Assembly (NCBI GenBank): GCA_017471045.1
Contig: JAFUWZ010000007.1
Coordinates: forward strand, 1 to 64,000
Direction: 5' to 3'
DNA: 64,000 nt
Source of the DNA: Bacteroidales bacterium
GTDB taxonomy: Bacteria > Bacteroidota > Bacteroidia > Bacteroidales > UBA932
Shown: piece by piece, positions 1-10,790 of the stretch
Numbering within the stretch: position 1 is the stretch's first letter
How the letters are laid out: each line of letters begins with the position of its first letter
Position numbers and translations under genes: made by a program
The notes under the pieces: model-generated
Told to the model about the DNA's origin: nothing
Databases searched by the model: none
What the model saw: the letters and a program-made list of their open reading frames with translations, nothing else

Positions 1-1897
<1,897 letters not shown>

Positions 1898-2072
1898 TGT
1901 AAGTGAATCATCTGAGACTCTGAATTCGTTCGAACTCTTTCTCGTCTCAAATAATTGTACTCGTTGCCTATGAAATTGCAGTCCCTTCTTCTCTACGAAA
2001 AAACTCGTTTCAAATAAAAAAACTGATCAATTTGCTTCTTGTTTTTCTTTACCTCGTTATCTTTCTCAAACT

Positions 2073-2083
2073 TGTCAATGAAC
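2073..2083 (-). promoter_or_regulatory. boxA-like antitermination element in the 23S leader
   Basis: The minus strand reads GTTCATTGACA, close to the GTTCTTTGACA boxA-like motif that precedes rRNA genes in Bacteroidetes. It lies about 20 nt downstream of the predicted transcription start and about 175 nt before the 23S 5' end. Its presence suggests this leader belongs to an antiterminated rRNA transcript. The role is inferred from motif and position. Confidence 0.55.
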
Positions 2084-2107
2084 TTTCCGTTTTTCTCAAA
2101 CGGGCTG

Positions 2108-2138
2108 CAAAGATAAGGACTTTTTTTTGACTTGCAAA
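2108..2138 (-). promoter_or_regulatory. Strong rRNA-type promoter driving the 23S gene
   Basis: On the minus strand a TTTG box (2138-2135) is followed by exactly 19 nt and TATCTTTG (2115-2108), a full match to the Bacteroidetes -33/-7 consensus. Transcription would start near 2102 and read through boxA into 23S, giving a leader of about 200 nt. The 1898-2227 interval holds this promoter, the AT-rich leader and the start region of the divergent OPT gene; no tRNA or 16S sequence is visible there. Confidence 0.8.
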
Positions 2139-2227
2139 TCTTTTTTCGATTTTTTTGTTTTTTCCACGTCCGGTGCGCCCCTATACCGATTTTATATATA
2201 TATTTACAATTCCAAAACAGATTGACA

Positions 2228-4207
2228 ATGGACGAGAACAAACCCATCTCCCTCCCCGAAAACGCCAACCGGGAACTGAAACCGGGCGAAAAATACGAGC
2301 CGCTCCTCCATCCGGACAAGCATTATCCCGAGGTCACGCTCTACTCCGTGGGCATCGGCCTGCTGATGACCGTCATCTTCTCCGCCGCCGCGGCCTACCT
2401 GGGCCTCAAGGTCGGCCAGGTCTTCGAGGCAGCCATCCCGATCGCCATCCTAGCCGTCGGCTTCACCTCCGCCCTGGGCAAGAAAGGCGGCCTGGGCCAG
2501 AACGTGATCATCCAATCCATCGGCGCCTGCTCGGGCGTGATCGTGGCTGGCGCCATCTTCACCCTCCCCGCCATCTACATCCTGGGCCTGGAGGTGAACT
2601 TCTGGCAGATGTTCCTCTCCTCGCTGCTCGGCGGCGTACTGGGCATCCTCTTCCTGATCCCCTTCCGCAAGTATTTCGTGTCCGACATGCACGGCAGATA
2701 CCCCTTCCCGGAGGCAACGGCCACCACGCAGGTGCTGGTCAGCGGCGAGAGTGGGGGCAAGAGCGCCAAAACCCTGCTGGTCAGCGGCTTGATCGGCGGC
2801 CTGTACGACTTCATCGCCGCCACGTTCGGCGCATGGAGCGAGACGCTTTCGACCACGGTCACCCACTGGGGCCAAGTCGTCGCCGACAAGGCCAAGCTCG
2901 TCCTCAAGATCAACACCGGCGCCGCCGTCCTTGGCCTGGGCTACATCATCGGCCTCAAGTACGCATTCGTGATCTGCTGCGGCAGTTTCCTCGTCTGGCT
3001 CGTCATCATCCCGCTGATGAACCTGTGTTGGGGCGGGAGCGTCATCGACCTGATGGGCACCGGCATCACGCAGACCATCGGCCAGATGGCCCCGGACCAG
3101 ATCTTCAAGGAATACGCCCGCCACATCGGCATCGGAGGCATCGCGACGGCCGGCATCATCGGCATCATCAAGTCCGCCGGCGTGATCAAGTCCGCCGTCG
3201 GCCTCGCGGCCGGCGAATTCAAGCGCAAGCCGGGCGAAAAGAGCACGGATGTGCCCCGTACCGAGCAGGACATCAAGATGAAAACCATCGTTACCGGCAT
3301 TGTCATCGCCCTGCTCGCCGTCTTCGCCTTTTTCGCCTTCGGCGGCGTAGTGAGCAATATCTGGCAGGCGCTGATCGGCGTGCTGATCGTCGCCGTGATC
3401 GCCTTCCTCTTCACGACCGTGGCCGCCAACGCCATCGCGATCGTCGGAACGAATCCGGTCAGCGGCATGACCATCATGACCCTGATCATCACCGCCCTGG
3501 TGCTGGTCGCCGTGGGACTGAAGGGCAATGCGGGCATGTGCGCCGCGATGATCATCGGCGGCGTGGTCTGTACCGCACTCTCGATGGCCGGCGGCTTCAT
3601 CACCGACCTCAAGATCGGTTACTGGATCGGCACGACGCCCGCCAAGCAGGAGACGTGGAAGTTCCTCGGGACCCTGGTGGCCGCCGCGACCGTCGCAGGC
3701 GTGATGATGATCCTGGACAAGACCTACGGCTTCACGGGCGAAGGGGCCCTCGTCGCGCCCCAGGCCAACGCGATGGCGGCCGTCATCCAGCCGATGATGA
3801 ACGGAGGCAACGCGCCCTGGCTGCTCTACGGCATCGGCGCCGTGATCGCCATCCTGCTGACGGTCTTCAAAGTGCCGGCGCTGGCATTCTGCCTCGGCAT
3901 GTTCATCCCGATCGACCTCAACCTCCCGCTGCTCGTCGGCGGCGCGATCTCCTGGTGGGTCAGCACCCGCAGCAAGGATGCCGCCGTCAACCATGCCCGT
4001 CAGGAGAAGGGCACCCTGATCGCCAGCGGCTTCATCGCCGGCGGCGCCCTGATGGGCGTCGTGAGCGCGATCCTCAAATTTGCGGACGTCGATTGGTGGA
4101 TGAGCGGCTGGAACGCGCAGTACGGCGAAGCCGTCGCCATCCTTCCCTTCGCCGCCCTGATCATCTACATGATCCTCGCCACGCGCACGGACAAGGGCAA
4201 GGCCTAG
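2228..4207 (+). CDS. OPT family oligopeptide transporter
   Basis: A 659-residue polytopic inner-membrane protein of the oligopeptide transporter superfamily, which takes up small peptides or metal chelates by cation symport. The protein is hydrophobic throughout, with more than a dozen likely membrane helices. It carries the family signature NPVSGMT near residue 410 and the N-terminal segment TVIFSAAAAYLGLKVGQVFE typical of bacterial members. The ATG at 2228 was chosen because the 32 codons before it would encode an aromatic-rich stretch overlapping the promoter region. It diverges from the 23S gene. The substrate cannot be read from the sequence. Confidence 0.93.
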   Translation: MDENKPISLPENANRELKPGEKYEPLLHPDKHYPEVTLYSVGIGLLMTVIFSAAAAYLGLKVGQVFEAAIPIAILAVGFTSALGKKGGLGQNVIIQSIGACSGVIVAGAIFTLPAIYILGLEVNFWQMFLSSLLGGVLGILFLIPFRKYFVSDMHGRYPFPEATATTQVLVSGESGGKSAKTLLVSGLIGGLYDFIAATFGAWSETLSTTVTHWGQVVADKAKLVLKINTGAAVLGLGYIIGLKYAFVICCGSFLVWLVIIPLMNLCWGGSVIDLMGTGITQTIGQMAPDQIFKEYARHIGIGGIATAGIIGIIKSAGVIKSAVGLAAGEFKRKPGEKSTDVPRTEQDIKMKTIVTGIVIALLAVFAFFAFGGVVSNIWQALIGVLIVAVIAFLFTTVAANAIAIVGTNPVSGMTIMTLIITALVLVAVGLKGNAGMCAAMIIGGVVCTALSMAGGFITDLKIGYWIGTTPAKQETWKFLGTLVAAATVAGVMMILDKTYGFTGEGALVAPQANAMAAVIQPMMNGGNAPWLLYGIGAVIAILLTVFKVPALAFCLGMFIPIDLNLPLLVGGAISWWVSTRSKDAAVNHARQEKGTLIASGFIAGGALMGVVSAILKFADVDWWMSGWNAQYGEAVAILPFAALIIYMILATRTDKGKA

Positions 4208-4218
4208 CAAAAAAGTAT

Positions 4219-4226
4219 TATATTTG
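4219..4226 (+). promoter_or_regulatory. Bacteroidetes -7 box upstream of the foldase operon
   Basis: TATATTTG matches the TAnnTTTG -7 consensus and lies 20 nt before the start codon at 4247, just past the stop of the OPT gene. No good TTTG -33 box sits at the expected distance, so the promoter may be weak or activator-dependent. It would serve the three-gene envelope operon 4247-9192. Confidence 0.45.
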
Positions 4227-4246
4227 CAGTTTGTATCCGAAGTCCG

Positions 4247-5107
4247 ATGAAGCACTGGAAGCATACCCTTGCCCTGCTGGCCGCGCTGACCCTCCTGTCC
4301 GCCTGCGGCTGGGTGTCCGATTTGATCCACGACGACGAGGTCGTGGCCCGGCTCGGCAAGCACAAGCTGTACCGGTCCGAGCTGGCGGGATTCATCCCGC
4401 ATGACGCAACGCCGGAGGACAGCGCCCGCCTGGCCGGGCAATACATCAACACCTGGGCGAAGGAGCTGCTCTTCCTGGACCTCGCCGGGACCCGGCTTTC
4501 CAAGTCGGAGAGCGACGTGACCAAGGAACTGGAAGACTACCGCCGCTCCCTGCTGCGTTTCCGCTATGAGCAGCAATACATCAACGAGCGGCTTGACACC
4601 GTCGTCTCCCCCGCCGAAATTGAAGAATTCTACCAGACGCACCAGGATCTCTTCGCCCTCCAGGTCCCGATCGTAAAAGCCCGCTTCCTGGACATCATGA
4701 AGGAGTCCCCGGCCCTCGACCTGATCAAGAAGAAGATGGCTTCCGACGCGGCGGAAGACCTGGCCGAAGCCGACAGCCTGGCCTATACTTCCGCCATCCG
4801 CTACGAAGACCGGTCCGACGTCTGGCTGGACATGCCCGTCTATGCCAAGTTTTTCGGCTACGACTACGGCACCGTCCTCTCCAAGCTCCGCTCCGACGGA
4901 TACATCATCCTGGAGGAAGAGCAGGGAGACATCAAGATCGGCTACGTCTGCCAGATGCGCAAGCCGGGTACGACCGCGCCGCCGGAGTATTGTGAAGCCC
5001 GGATCCGGGAAATCATCCTCAGCAACAGAAAACATGCCCTGCTCTCCAGTTTGGAACAAGACTTGCTGAAAGACGCCCTGGACCAGGACAAATTGATAAT
5101 TTATTGA
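4247..5107 (+). CDS. PpiC/SurA-like foldase lipoprotein
   Basis: A 286-residue exported protein. Its N-terminus ends in the lipobox LLSAC (Cys20), so it should be a lipoprotein. The mature part (an ARLGKHKLYRSEL-type start, long charged helices, a DTVVSPAEIEEFY segment) resembles the N-terminal chaperone region of PpiC/SurA isomerases, but no clear catalytic parvulin domain is visible. It lies 2 nt upstream of a SurA-like gene and is probably co-transcribed with it. A role as accessory periplasmic chaperone for outer-membrane proteins is inferred from fold and context. Confidence 0.75.
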   Translation: MKHWKHTLALLAALTLLSACGWVSDLIHDDEVVARLGKHKLYRSELAGFIPHDATPEDSARLAGQYINTWAKELLFLDLAGTRLSKSESDVTKELEDYRRSLLRFRYEQQYINERLDTVVSPAEIEEFYQTHQDLFALQVPIVKARFLDIMKESPALDLIKKKMASDAAEDLAEADSLAYTSAIRYEDRSDVWLDMPVYAKFFGYDYGTVLSKLRSDGYIILEEEQGDIKIGYVCQMRKPGTTAPPEYCEARIREIILSNRKHALLSSLEQDLLKDALDQDKLIIY

Positions 5108-5109
5108 GT

Positions 5110-6483
5110 ATGACCCATACGCTCAGAGTGTTTACCGCCCTTGCCCTGCTGGGCATCTGTACCACCGCCGCCGCCCAGCAATACGGGCACGTGATTGACA
5201 AGACCATCGCCGTCATCGGTAATGAAATGATCAAGATTTCCGACCTCGAACAGGAAATCCAGGTCGCCCGCTTCCAAGGGGGCGCTTCCGACGAGAAAGC
5301 GCGCTGCGAACTGCTCGAGAGGATGATGGAATCAAAATTGTTTTTGGTACAGGCCAAGATGGATTCGCTTTCCATCAATCAGGATATGGTCGAGAGCCAG
5401 CTCTCTCAGATCATCGACCAGAGACGGACACAGCTCGGCGGCGACGAAGCCGTCGAGGAATATTTCGGCAAGCCTCTCTACAAATTGCGCCAGGAGTGGC
5501 GGAAGCAGATGGAGGACATGAGCCTGACGCAACAGGCGCAAATGGCGGTTGCCGAGAAAGTCCCCGAGCTGACGCCCTTCGACGTCCGGCGCTATATCGA
5601 CACCACCGACACGGCCGACCTGCCCATCGTGCCGATCCGCTATCAACTCAGCCAGGTCTGCCTATATCCCGACCGCGAAGCGGCCAAGCTGGCCGTCAAG
5701 GAGAAATTGCTTTCCCTGCGGGAACGCATCCTCAACGGGGAGAAATTCTCCACGCTGGCGCGCATCTATTCGGAAGATCCGGGCAGCGCCCGCAAAGGCG
5801 GCGAACTGGGCATGGCCTCCAAGTCCATATTCTGGCCGGCCTTCTCCGACGTGGCGATGTCTCTCAAACCCGGCACGATCTCCCAGGTCGTCGAGACACC
5901 GGACGGATTCCATATCATCGAGGTCATCGAGAAAAGCGGTGACATGTTCAACGCCCGCCACATCCTGATCAAGCCCCAATACACGATCGAGGACCGCGAG
6001 CACGCCTTCCACGTCCTGGACAGCATCCGGACGGAAATCAACAACAAGGCCCTTCCCTTCGAGCTGGCCGCCCGCTTCTACTCCGAGGACAATGCGACCC
6101 GCACCAACGGCGGGCAGATGGCCGACCCCAACACCGGCTCCGCCTACTTCGAGATCGACCAGCTCAAGCCCCAGGACTACATCGCCATCAAGGGCCTGAA
6201 GGAGGGCGAGATCTCCGAGCCGATCGAGTCCCTCGACAACGAAGGGCGCGACGGCAATCTGGTCTATAAGATCATCCGCGTTGACAAGATCCTTCCCGCC
6301 CATACGGCCACCTTCGAGAACGATTTCACCCAGATTTCCGAACAAGTACGGAACGATATGCAGATGCGGGCGATCGACGACTACCTGCGCGAAAAGATCA
6401 AACAGGCGAAAGTGAGGATCGATCCCATGTTCAAGGATTGCGAATTCCGAAACGCTTCCTGGTACGACAAAATCAAGAAGTAG
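5110..6483 (+). CDS. surA: SurA-like periplasmic peptidyl-prolyl isomerase
   Basis: A 457-residue protein with a Sec signal peptide ending in TTAAAQ. The N-terminal chaperone domain (about 25-165) is followed by two parvulin-type PpiC domains (about 175-275 and 280-385); both carry the FSTLARIYSED / FELAARFYSED block and the GG(E/Q)LG-type turn. The family escorts unfolded outer-membrane proteins through the periplasm. ATG 5110 was preferred over TTG 5104 because it leaves a 2-nt gap after the preceding stop and places the signal peptide at the start. It belongs to the same operon as the lipoprotein before it and the OstA-like gene after it. Confidence 0.88.
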   Translation: MTHTLRVFTALALLGICTTAAAQQYGHVIDKTIAVIGNEMIKISDLEQEIQVARFQGGASDEKARCELLERMMESKLFLVQAKMDSLSINQDMVESQLSQIIDQRRTQLGGDEAVEEYFGKPLYKLRQEWRKQMEDMSLTQQAQMAVAEKVPELTPFDVRRYIDTTDTADLPIVPIRYQLSQVCLYPDREAAKLAVKEKLLSLRERILNGEKFSTLARIYSEDPGSARKGGELGMASKSIFWPAFSDVAMSLKPGTISQVVETPDGFHIIEVIEKSGDMFNARHILIKPQYTIEDREHAFHVLDSIRTEINNKALPFELAARFYSEDNATRTNGGQMADPNTGSAYFEIDQLKPQDYIAIKGLKEGEISEPIESLDNEGRDGNLVYKIIRVDKILPAHTATFENDFTQISEQVRNDMQMRAIDDYLREKIKQAKVRIDPMFKDCEFRNASWYDKIKK

Positions 6484-6492
6484 CGCATCCCC

Positions 6493-9192
6493 GTGAAACG
6501 AGCCCTCTCCTTCCTGCTCCTGCTCAGCATCAGCTGGGGACTGGCCGCCCAGAGCCGCCAGCAGCAGCCTCCGGACAGCCTGGTCCGGCTGATGAGCGCG
6601 CAGTCTGCCGAGCTCATCCAGGAGAAGAACCGCAACTACCGGAAGGTGATCGGACCGGCCAGATTCCTGCACAACAAGACCTACCTGATCTGCGACACGG
6701 CCTATTGGGATGTGGACATCCACATCATCCGGGCCTTCGGCAACGTCCGCATCCTGCAGGACGAGACAGTGCTCAGCAGCGAGAAACTCGACTACTTCAT
6801 CGACGATGACCTGGCCCAGTTCCGGGGCACCCTGGTCCAGCTCCAGGACAAGGACCGCAACACCCTGCGCACCCGCTTCCTGGACTACAATACGAAAGAC
6901 TCCGTCGCTGTGTTCAAGCACGGCGGCGCCATGCGGGACAAAGACGGTCAGTTGATTGAGAGCGACAACGGCTCCTACGACTCCAAGACCAAGATCTTCC
7001 GTTTTGACGGCAATGTCAACATGTTCACGGACTCGGTTTTCGTCCGGACCGCCGACCTGACTTACTACAGCAACGACAGCCGCGCCGTCTTCGAATACGG
7101 CGTGGACATCTGGAAAAACGCCAACATGCTCTCCGCCCGCCGGGGCGAATATGACCGGCAGTCGGAAATCTTCCATTTCTTCGACGAGGTCCACGGTTTG
7201 ACCGACAAGCAGGAGGGTTGGGCGGATACGCTCCACTTCAATAAACTCACCCAGGACATCGACCTCCACGGCAACGTGCAGGTCACGGACGACTCCCGCA
7301 AGGTGAGCGGCATGGGCGAGAACATCTGGTACGTGGACTCGCTGGACCGGCTGACGATGAGTGTCGATGCGACCCTCATCGCCGAGGTCGAAGACCAGAA
7401 CAACAAGCAGAAGCCGAAAGACACGCTCTACATGGCGGCGGACCGGATCGTACGGCATGCCATCCAACGGTGTGATTTGTCCGAGGGCCTGGTCTCGGAT
7501 TCGAAAAAACGCCTGGATGACCTGAACGTCGATCCCGTCTCCGCGTACCGCAAGAAAGCCAACGAGGAAGCCCAGAAGAAAGCAGAGGAACAAGAACGGG
7601 AGATCGCCGAATCTCAGGGGAAACGCTTCCCGAACGCGGCGCAGCCCGCATTGAACGACAAGACGGGGAAGCCCGGCGAAATGAAGCAGCCTGAAAAGAC
7701 CGAAGAGCCCGACAGCCCGGAGACATCGCCCGCCCCCTCGGATACGCTGGGCACACACGAAGAGCTGAAAGATACCAGCAAGATCTCTTTCATCAAGGCC
7801 GTCGGCAAGGTCCGCGTCTTCAAATCCGACATGCAGGCCCGTTGCGATTCGCTCCTTTATTCTGATTTGGATTCGCTGGCCCGCCTGTACGTGGATCCCG
7901 TCATCTGGAACGAGGGCAACCGGCAATACGTATCGGACAGTATCACCGTCGTCGTGGAGAACAGCAAGATGCGGAAGGCGAGCCTGATGTCCAACGCTTT
8001 CATCACCATCCAGGAAGATTCAGTCAGTTTCGACCAGATCCGGGGTACGGAGATGATGGCCTATTTCGACACGACCACCGTCCTGCAGCGTTTCGACGCG
8101 CTGGGAGGCGCCACCGCCGTCTTCTTCCTGGAGGAGAACGACGCCCTGGCGACCGTCAACAAGGTCGAAAGCAAGATGCTTTCCGCCTATTTCGACAAAG
8201 GCGAACTGCAGCGGATCTACTACTTCGACAATCCGCACAACGATGCCTATCCGACCGTGCAGCTGCCCAAGGATGACCGCCAGATGAAAGGATTCCGCTG
8301 GGATCCGGACAAGCGGCCGGCCGGTATGGTCGACATTACGCCCTATGTGCCCCGAATCTCCGAGCGCCTTGCCTACGAAGCCCGGCCCCAGGCCAAATTC
8401 CCCCAAACCGAAAAATACTTCCCCGGCTACATGAAGGAAGTGTATGACGGGCTGGCTGCCCGGGATTCCGCGCAGCGGGAAAGCCGCCGGGTGCGGGATT
8501 CCCTGGAACTGGACAAACCCGTCGTCCTTCCGCCATCGGATACGCTTGCACCCACGTCGGCGGAGCCGGACACGGGCGAAGCGCTGGAGCCGGCCTCCTC
8601 CGCAGAGGAGCCGGGAGAGAAAACGGAACCCGATCCCGAGGAAAACAGCGCACCCGCTGACACACTGGCCGCCAAGGGTACCGCTCCCGACCTGCTGACA
8701 CCGGCCCAGCAGGATTCAATCAATGCGGTGCGAGCCGTCCAGGACTCCATCCGGACCGTCCGGGCGGCCATCAAGGCCGCCAACGATTCGATCCGCGCCA
8801 TCAACGACTCGATCCGGCTGGAGAAAGCACGTCTCGACTCCATCTCTCATGCGGAAACGGCCGCCAAACGCGCGTACCGGGATTCTGTCCGACAGGTCAA
8901 GTTCGCCAGGAAAGAGGCCCGCTGGGCCGAATTGGATGCGCGGGACGCCGCCAAGGACTCCATCAAGCAGGTGAAGAAGCAGGCGAAGTACCGGGAGAGC
9001 GTGCGCAAGAAACTCGCCATCCGGGACAAGGAGGCCGAGCGCGAGCAACGCCGGCTGGACAAATACATCCGGCACTACGAGAAGGTCAAGGCCCGCCGCG
9101 AAGAGCGGGAGGCCAGGCGCAGCGGACGTCCCGTTAAGAAAAAGAAGCCGGCCCTCAAGAGGAAGCCGGTCCCATCCCGTTCAGAAGACTAG
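6493..9192 (+). CDS. OstA-like (LptA/LptD-related) envelope protein
   Basis: An 899-residue exported protein with signal peptide MKRALSFLLLLSISWGLAAQ. Residues about 40-300 and 420-640 contain repeated beta-strand units of the OstA/LptA jellyroll type (for example RILQDETVLSSEKLDYF and VRVFKSDMQARCDSLLY), which in LPS transport form the bridge or plug handling LPS. A charged Pro/Glu/Asp-rich linker (about 350-420 and 680-740) and a long basic helical tail (about 750-899) flank these. The start is GTG at 6493. It follows surA by 9 nt, a layout seen in other Bacteroidetes. Its stop shares the palindrome CTAG with the convergent NlpC gene. Confidence 0.8.
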   Translation: MKRALSFLLLLSISWGLAAQSRQQQPPDSLVRLMSAQSAELIQEKNRNYRKVIGPARFLHNKTYLICDTAYWDVDIHIIRAFGNVRILQDETVLSSEKLDYFIDDDLAQFRGTLVQLQDKDRNTLRTRFLDYNTKDSVAVFKHGGAMRDKDGQLIESDNGSYDSKTKIFRFDGNVNMFTDSVFVRTADLTYYSNDSRAVFEYGVDIWKNANMLSARRGEYDRQSEIFHFFDEVHGLTDKQEGWADTLHFNKLTQDIDLHGNVQVTDDSRKVSGMGENIWYVDSLDRLTMSVDATLIAEVEDQNNKQKPKDTLYMAADRIVRHAIQRCDLSEGLVSDSKKRLDDLNVDPVSAYRKKANEEAQKKAEEQEREIAESQGKRFPNAAQPALNDKTGKPGEMKQPEKTEEPDSPETSPAPSDTLGTHEELKDTSKISFIKAVGKVRVFKSDMQARCDSLLYSDLDSLARLYVDPVIWNEGNRQYVSDSITVVVENSKMRKASLMSNAFITIQEDSVSFDQIRGTEMMAYFDTTTVLQRFDALGGATAVFFLEENDALATVNKVESKMLSAYFDKGELQRIYYFDNPHNDAYPTVQLPKDDRQMKGFRWDPDKRPAGMVDITPYVPRISERLAYEARPQAKFPQTEKYFPGYMKEVYDGLAARDSAQRESRRVRDSLELDKPVVLPPSDTLAPTSAEPDTGEALEPASSAEEPGEKTEPDPEENSAPADTLAAKGTAPDLLTPAQQDSINAVRAVQDSIRTVRAAIKAANDSIRAINDSIRLEKARLDSISHAETAAKRAYRDSVRQVKFARKEARWAELDARDAAKDSIKQVKKQAKYRESVRKKLAIRDKEAEREQRRLDKYIRHYEKVKARREEREARRSGRPVKKKKPALKRKPVPSRSED

Positions 9193-10238
9193 AAGTACCA
9201 GGGGCTGTCGGGCAGCGGAATGGCCCGGTATTGCGTACCGGTCCCGTACTCATCCCGGTCGTCGGTGCCGTAGCGGAGGCTGCGGCCGGCCACGGGCCGG
9301 ATCAAGGTCCCGTTCCGTTCCACGATCCGCACCGCAAAGAGCGCCGGCTTGTTGCCGTAGTAGTTGCGGGCCACCGGATCCAGGGAACAGATCCGCACGA
9401 GGTGGGAAGAATGGATGAACTCCTTGCCGCCCAGGCTCATCCCGACATGGGTGATGCGGTCCGGTTCGACGCCGTTTCCCGGCGTCCCGAAAAAGATCAG
9501 ATCCCCGGTCCGCAGGCGGTTCAGGGGTACTTCCACCCCGCACTTCGCCTGCTGGGAAGCATTGCGTGGCAGCAGGATCCCGTTCAGGAAATAAGTCATC
9601 CACACGAGCCCGCTGCAGTCCATCCCCTTGACGGAAACGCCGCCCCAGAGATAGGGAATGCCCAGGAACGAGCGGGCCGTCTTCTCCAGGTTGGAAGTCC
9701 GGGCCGAGCGCTTGTGCGCCCATTCATCGAAGGGAGCCAGATCCCGGGCCGGCACGAAGCCGATGCGTCCGTCCGGCAGGGCAACCTGGCAGTAGCCCAT
9801 GCTCCGGACCGCGCGTCCCTTGCCGCCGATCACCCTTTCCAGCAGGTCTCCCAGGACCAGTTCGCTGAGGATCTCGCTCCGTGACGAGGGCCGGTTGTAC
9901 ACATGCGAAAGGAAAGCCGTACAGATGTACTTCGGCGCTGCGATGTAGGCGTCCAGCCCGGCCGGATCCAGCTCGGCCAGGCCCAACTCTGTAGCCCAGG
10001 CCACGTAGGAAGGGTCGTGCTGCACCACCTGCCGCCAGTAACCCTGCTCCCCGATCACCTCGACGACGGTGCCCATCAAGGCCTGCGTCTCCAGGGCGGA
10101 CTCATAGTCCGGGGCGGCCCGCAGGTAGCCGGTCGAGAAATCGACGACGGCCCAGCGCGTCTGCGCCGGGGCGGGGACAAGGCCTTGCAGGCAGAGGATC
10201 ACGGCAGTCAGGGCCGACAGAAGGAAGCTATTCTTCAT
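9189..10238 (-). CDS. NlpC/P60 family cell-wall hydrolase with SH3 domains
   Basis: A 349-residue secreted protein: signal peptide ending PAPAQ, two SH3-type segments (about 30-200) and a C-terminal NlpC/P60 domain (about 205-320). The catalytic Cys lies in MDCSGLVWM and the His in DRITHVGMSL, with HSSHL supplying a third conserved region. Such enzymes cut peptide stems of peptidoglycan. ATG 10238 (MKNSF) was chosen; MCCMKNSF three codons upstream is possible. It is convergent with the OstA-like gene, sharing CTAG at the stops, and divergent from ybaK. Confidence 0.88.
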   Translation of the reverse strand: MKNSFLLSALTAVILCLQGLVPAPAQTRWAVVDFSTGYLRAAPDYESALETQALMGTVVEVIGEQGYWRQVVQHDPSYVAWATELGLAELDPAGLDAYIAAPKYICTAFLSHVYNRPSSRSEILSELVLGDLLERVIGGKGRAVRSMGYCQVALPDGRIGFVPARDLAPFDEWAHKRSARTSNLEKTARSFLGIPYLWGGVSVKGMDCSGLVWMTYFLNGILLPRNASQQAKCGVEVPLNRLRTGDLIFFGTPGNGVEPDRITHVGMSLGGKEFIHSSHLVRICSLDPVARNYYGNKPALFAVRIVERNGTLIRPVAGRSLRYGTDDRDEYGTGTQYRAIPLPDSPWYF

Positions 10239-10283
10239 ACAGCACATTTCGATGATTGCTTCCGCAAAAATAAACAAATTCGC

Positions 10284-10291
10284 TATATTTG
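10284..10291 (+). promoter_or_regulatory. -7 box immediately upstream of ybaK
   Basis: TATATTTG, a full match to TAnnTTTG, ends 7 nt before the ybaK ATG at 10299. Transcription would begin within a few nucleotides of the start codon, so the mRNA may be leaderless. No clear -33 TTTG is seen. Confidence 0.5.
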
Positions 10292-10298
10292 TAAAGCT

Positions 10299-10778
10299 AT
10301 GGCGAAGATCGAAAAAACCAACGCGGCCCGCCTGCTCGACAAAGCCGGCATCCCCTACGAACTGATCCCTTACGAGGTCGATGAGAACGACCTTGCCGCG
10401 ACCCACATCGCCTCCCAGCTCGGGGAGGACATCTCCTGCGTCTTCAAGACCCTGGTCCTGCAGGGCGACCGGACGGGCTTCTTCGTCTGCGTGATTCCCG
10501 GGGACCGGGAGGTCGATCTCAAGGCGGCCGCCAAGGTCTCGGGCAACAAGAAGTGCGACCTCATCCCGATGAAGGAACTGCTCCCCCGTACCGGCTACAT
10601 CCGGGGCGGTTGCAGTCCGGTCGGCATGAAAAAACCCTTCCCGACCTGGTTCCATGTATCGGCCCGGGAGCACGGCTACATCTATGTCAGTGCCGGGGTC
10701 CGCGGCCTCCAGTTCAAAATCGCCCCACAAGCCCTCGTGGACTATGTCGGAGCCCAATATGCCGAAATCATTCAATAA
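10299..10778 (+). CDS. ybaK: YbaK/EbsC-type Cys-tRNA(Pro) deacylase
   Basis: A 159-residue protein of the YbaK family, which hydrolyses mischarged Cys-tRNA(Pro) in the cytoplasm. Recognisable blocks are the N-terminal NAARLLDKAGIPYELIPYEV, the VFKTLVLQGD strand with the conserved Lys, and the GGCSPVGMKK loop that forms the active-site pocket. Length is normal for the family. There is no Shine-Dalgarno sequence and the -7 box lies right against the start. pepT follows 12 nt later and may be co-transcribed. Confidence 0.93.
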   Translation: MAKIEKTNAARLLDKAGIPYELIPYEVDENDLAATHIASQLGEDISCVFKTLVLQGDRTGFFVCVIPGDREVDLKAAAKVSGNKKCDLIPMKELLPRTGYIRGGCSPVGMKKPFPTWFHVSAREHGYIYVSAGVRGLQFKIAPQALVDYVGAQYAEIIQ

Positions 10779-10790
10779 CTTCTTCACGAT

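Noticed and set aside
2450-5059. Very long antisense frame (869 codons) opposite the OPT transporter and foldase gene
   Set aside because: Low-complexity Asp/Gly/His-rich translation with no domain, mirrored by two clear genes on the other strand; it arises from high GC at third positions.
5662-7926. 754-codon minus-strand frame opposite surA and the OstA-like gene
   Set aside because: Val/Asp/Gly-rich shadow translation without signal peptide or family match.
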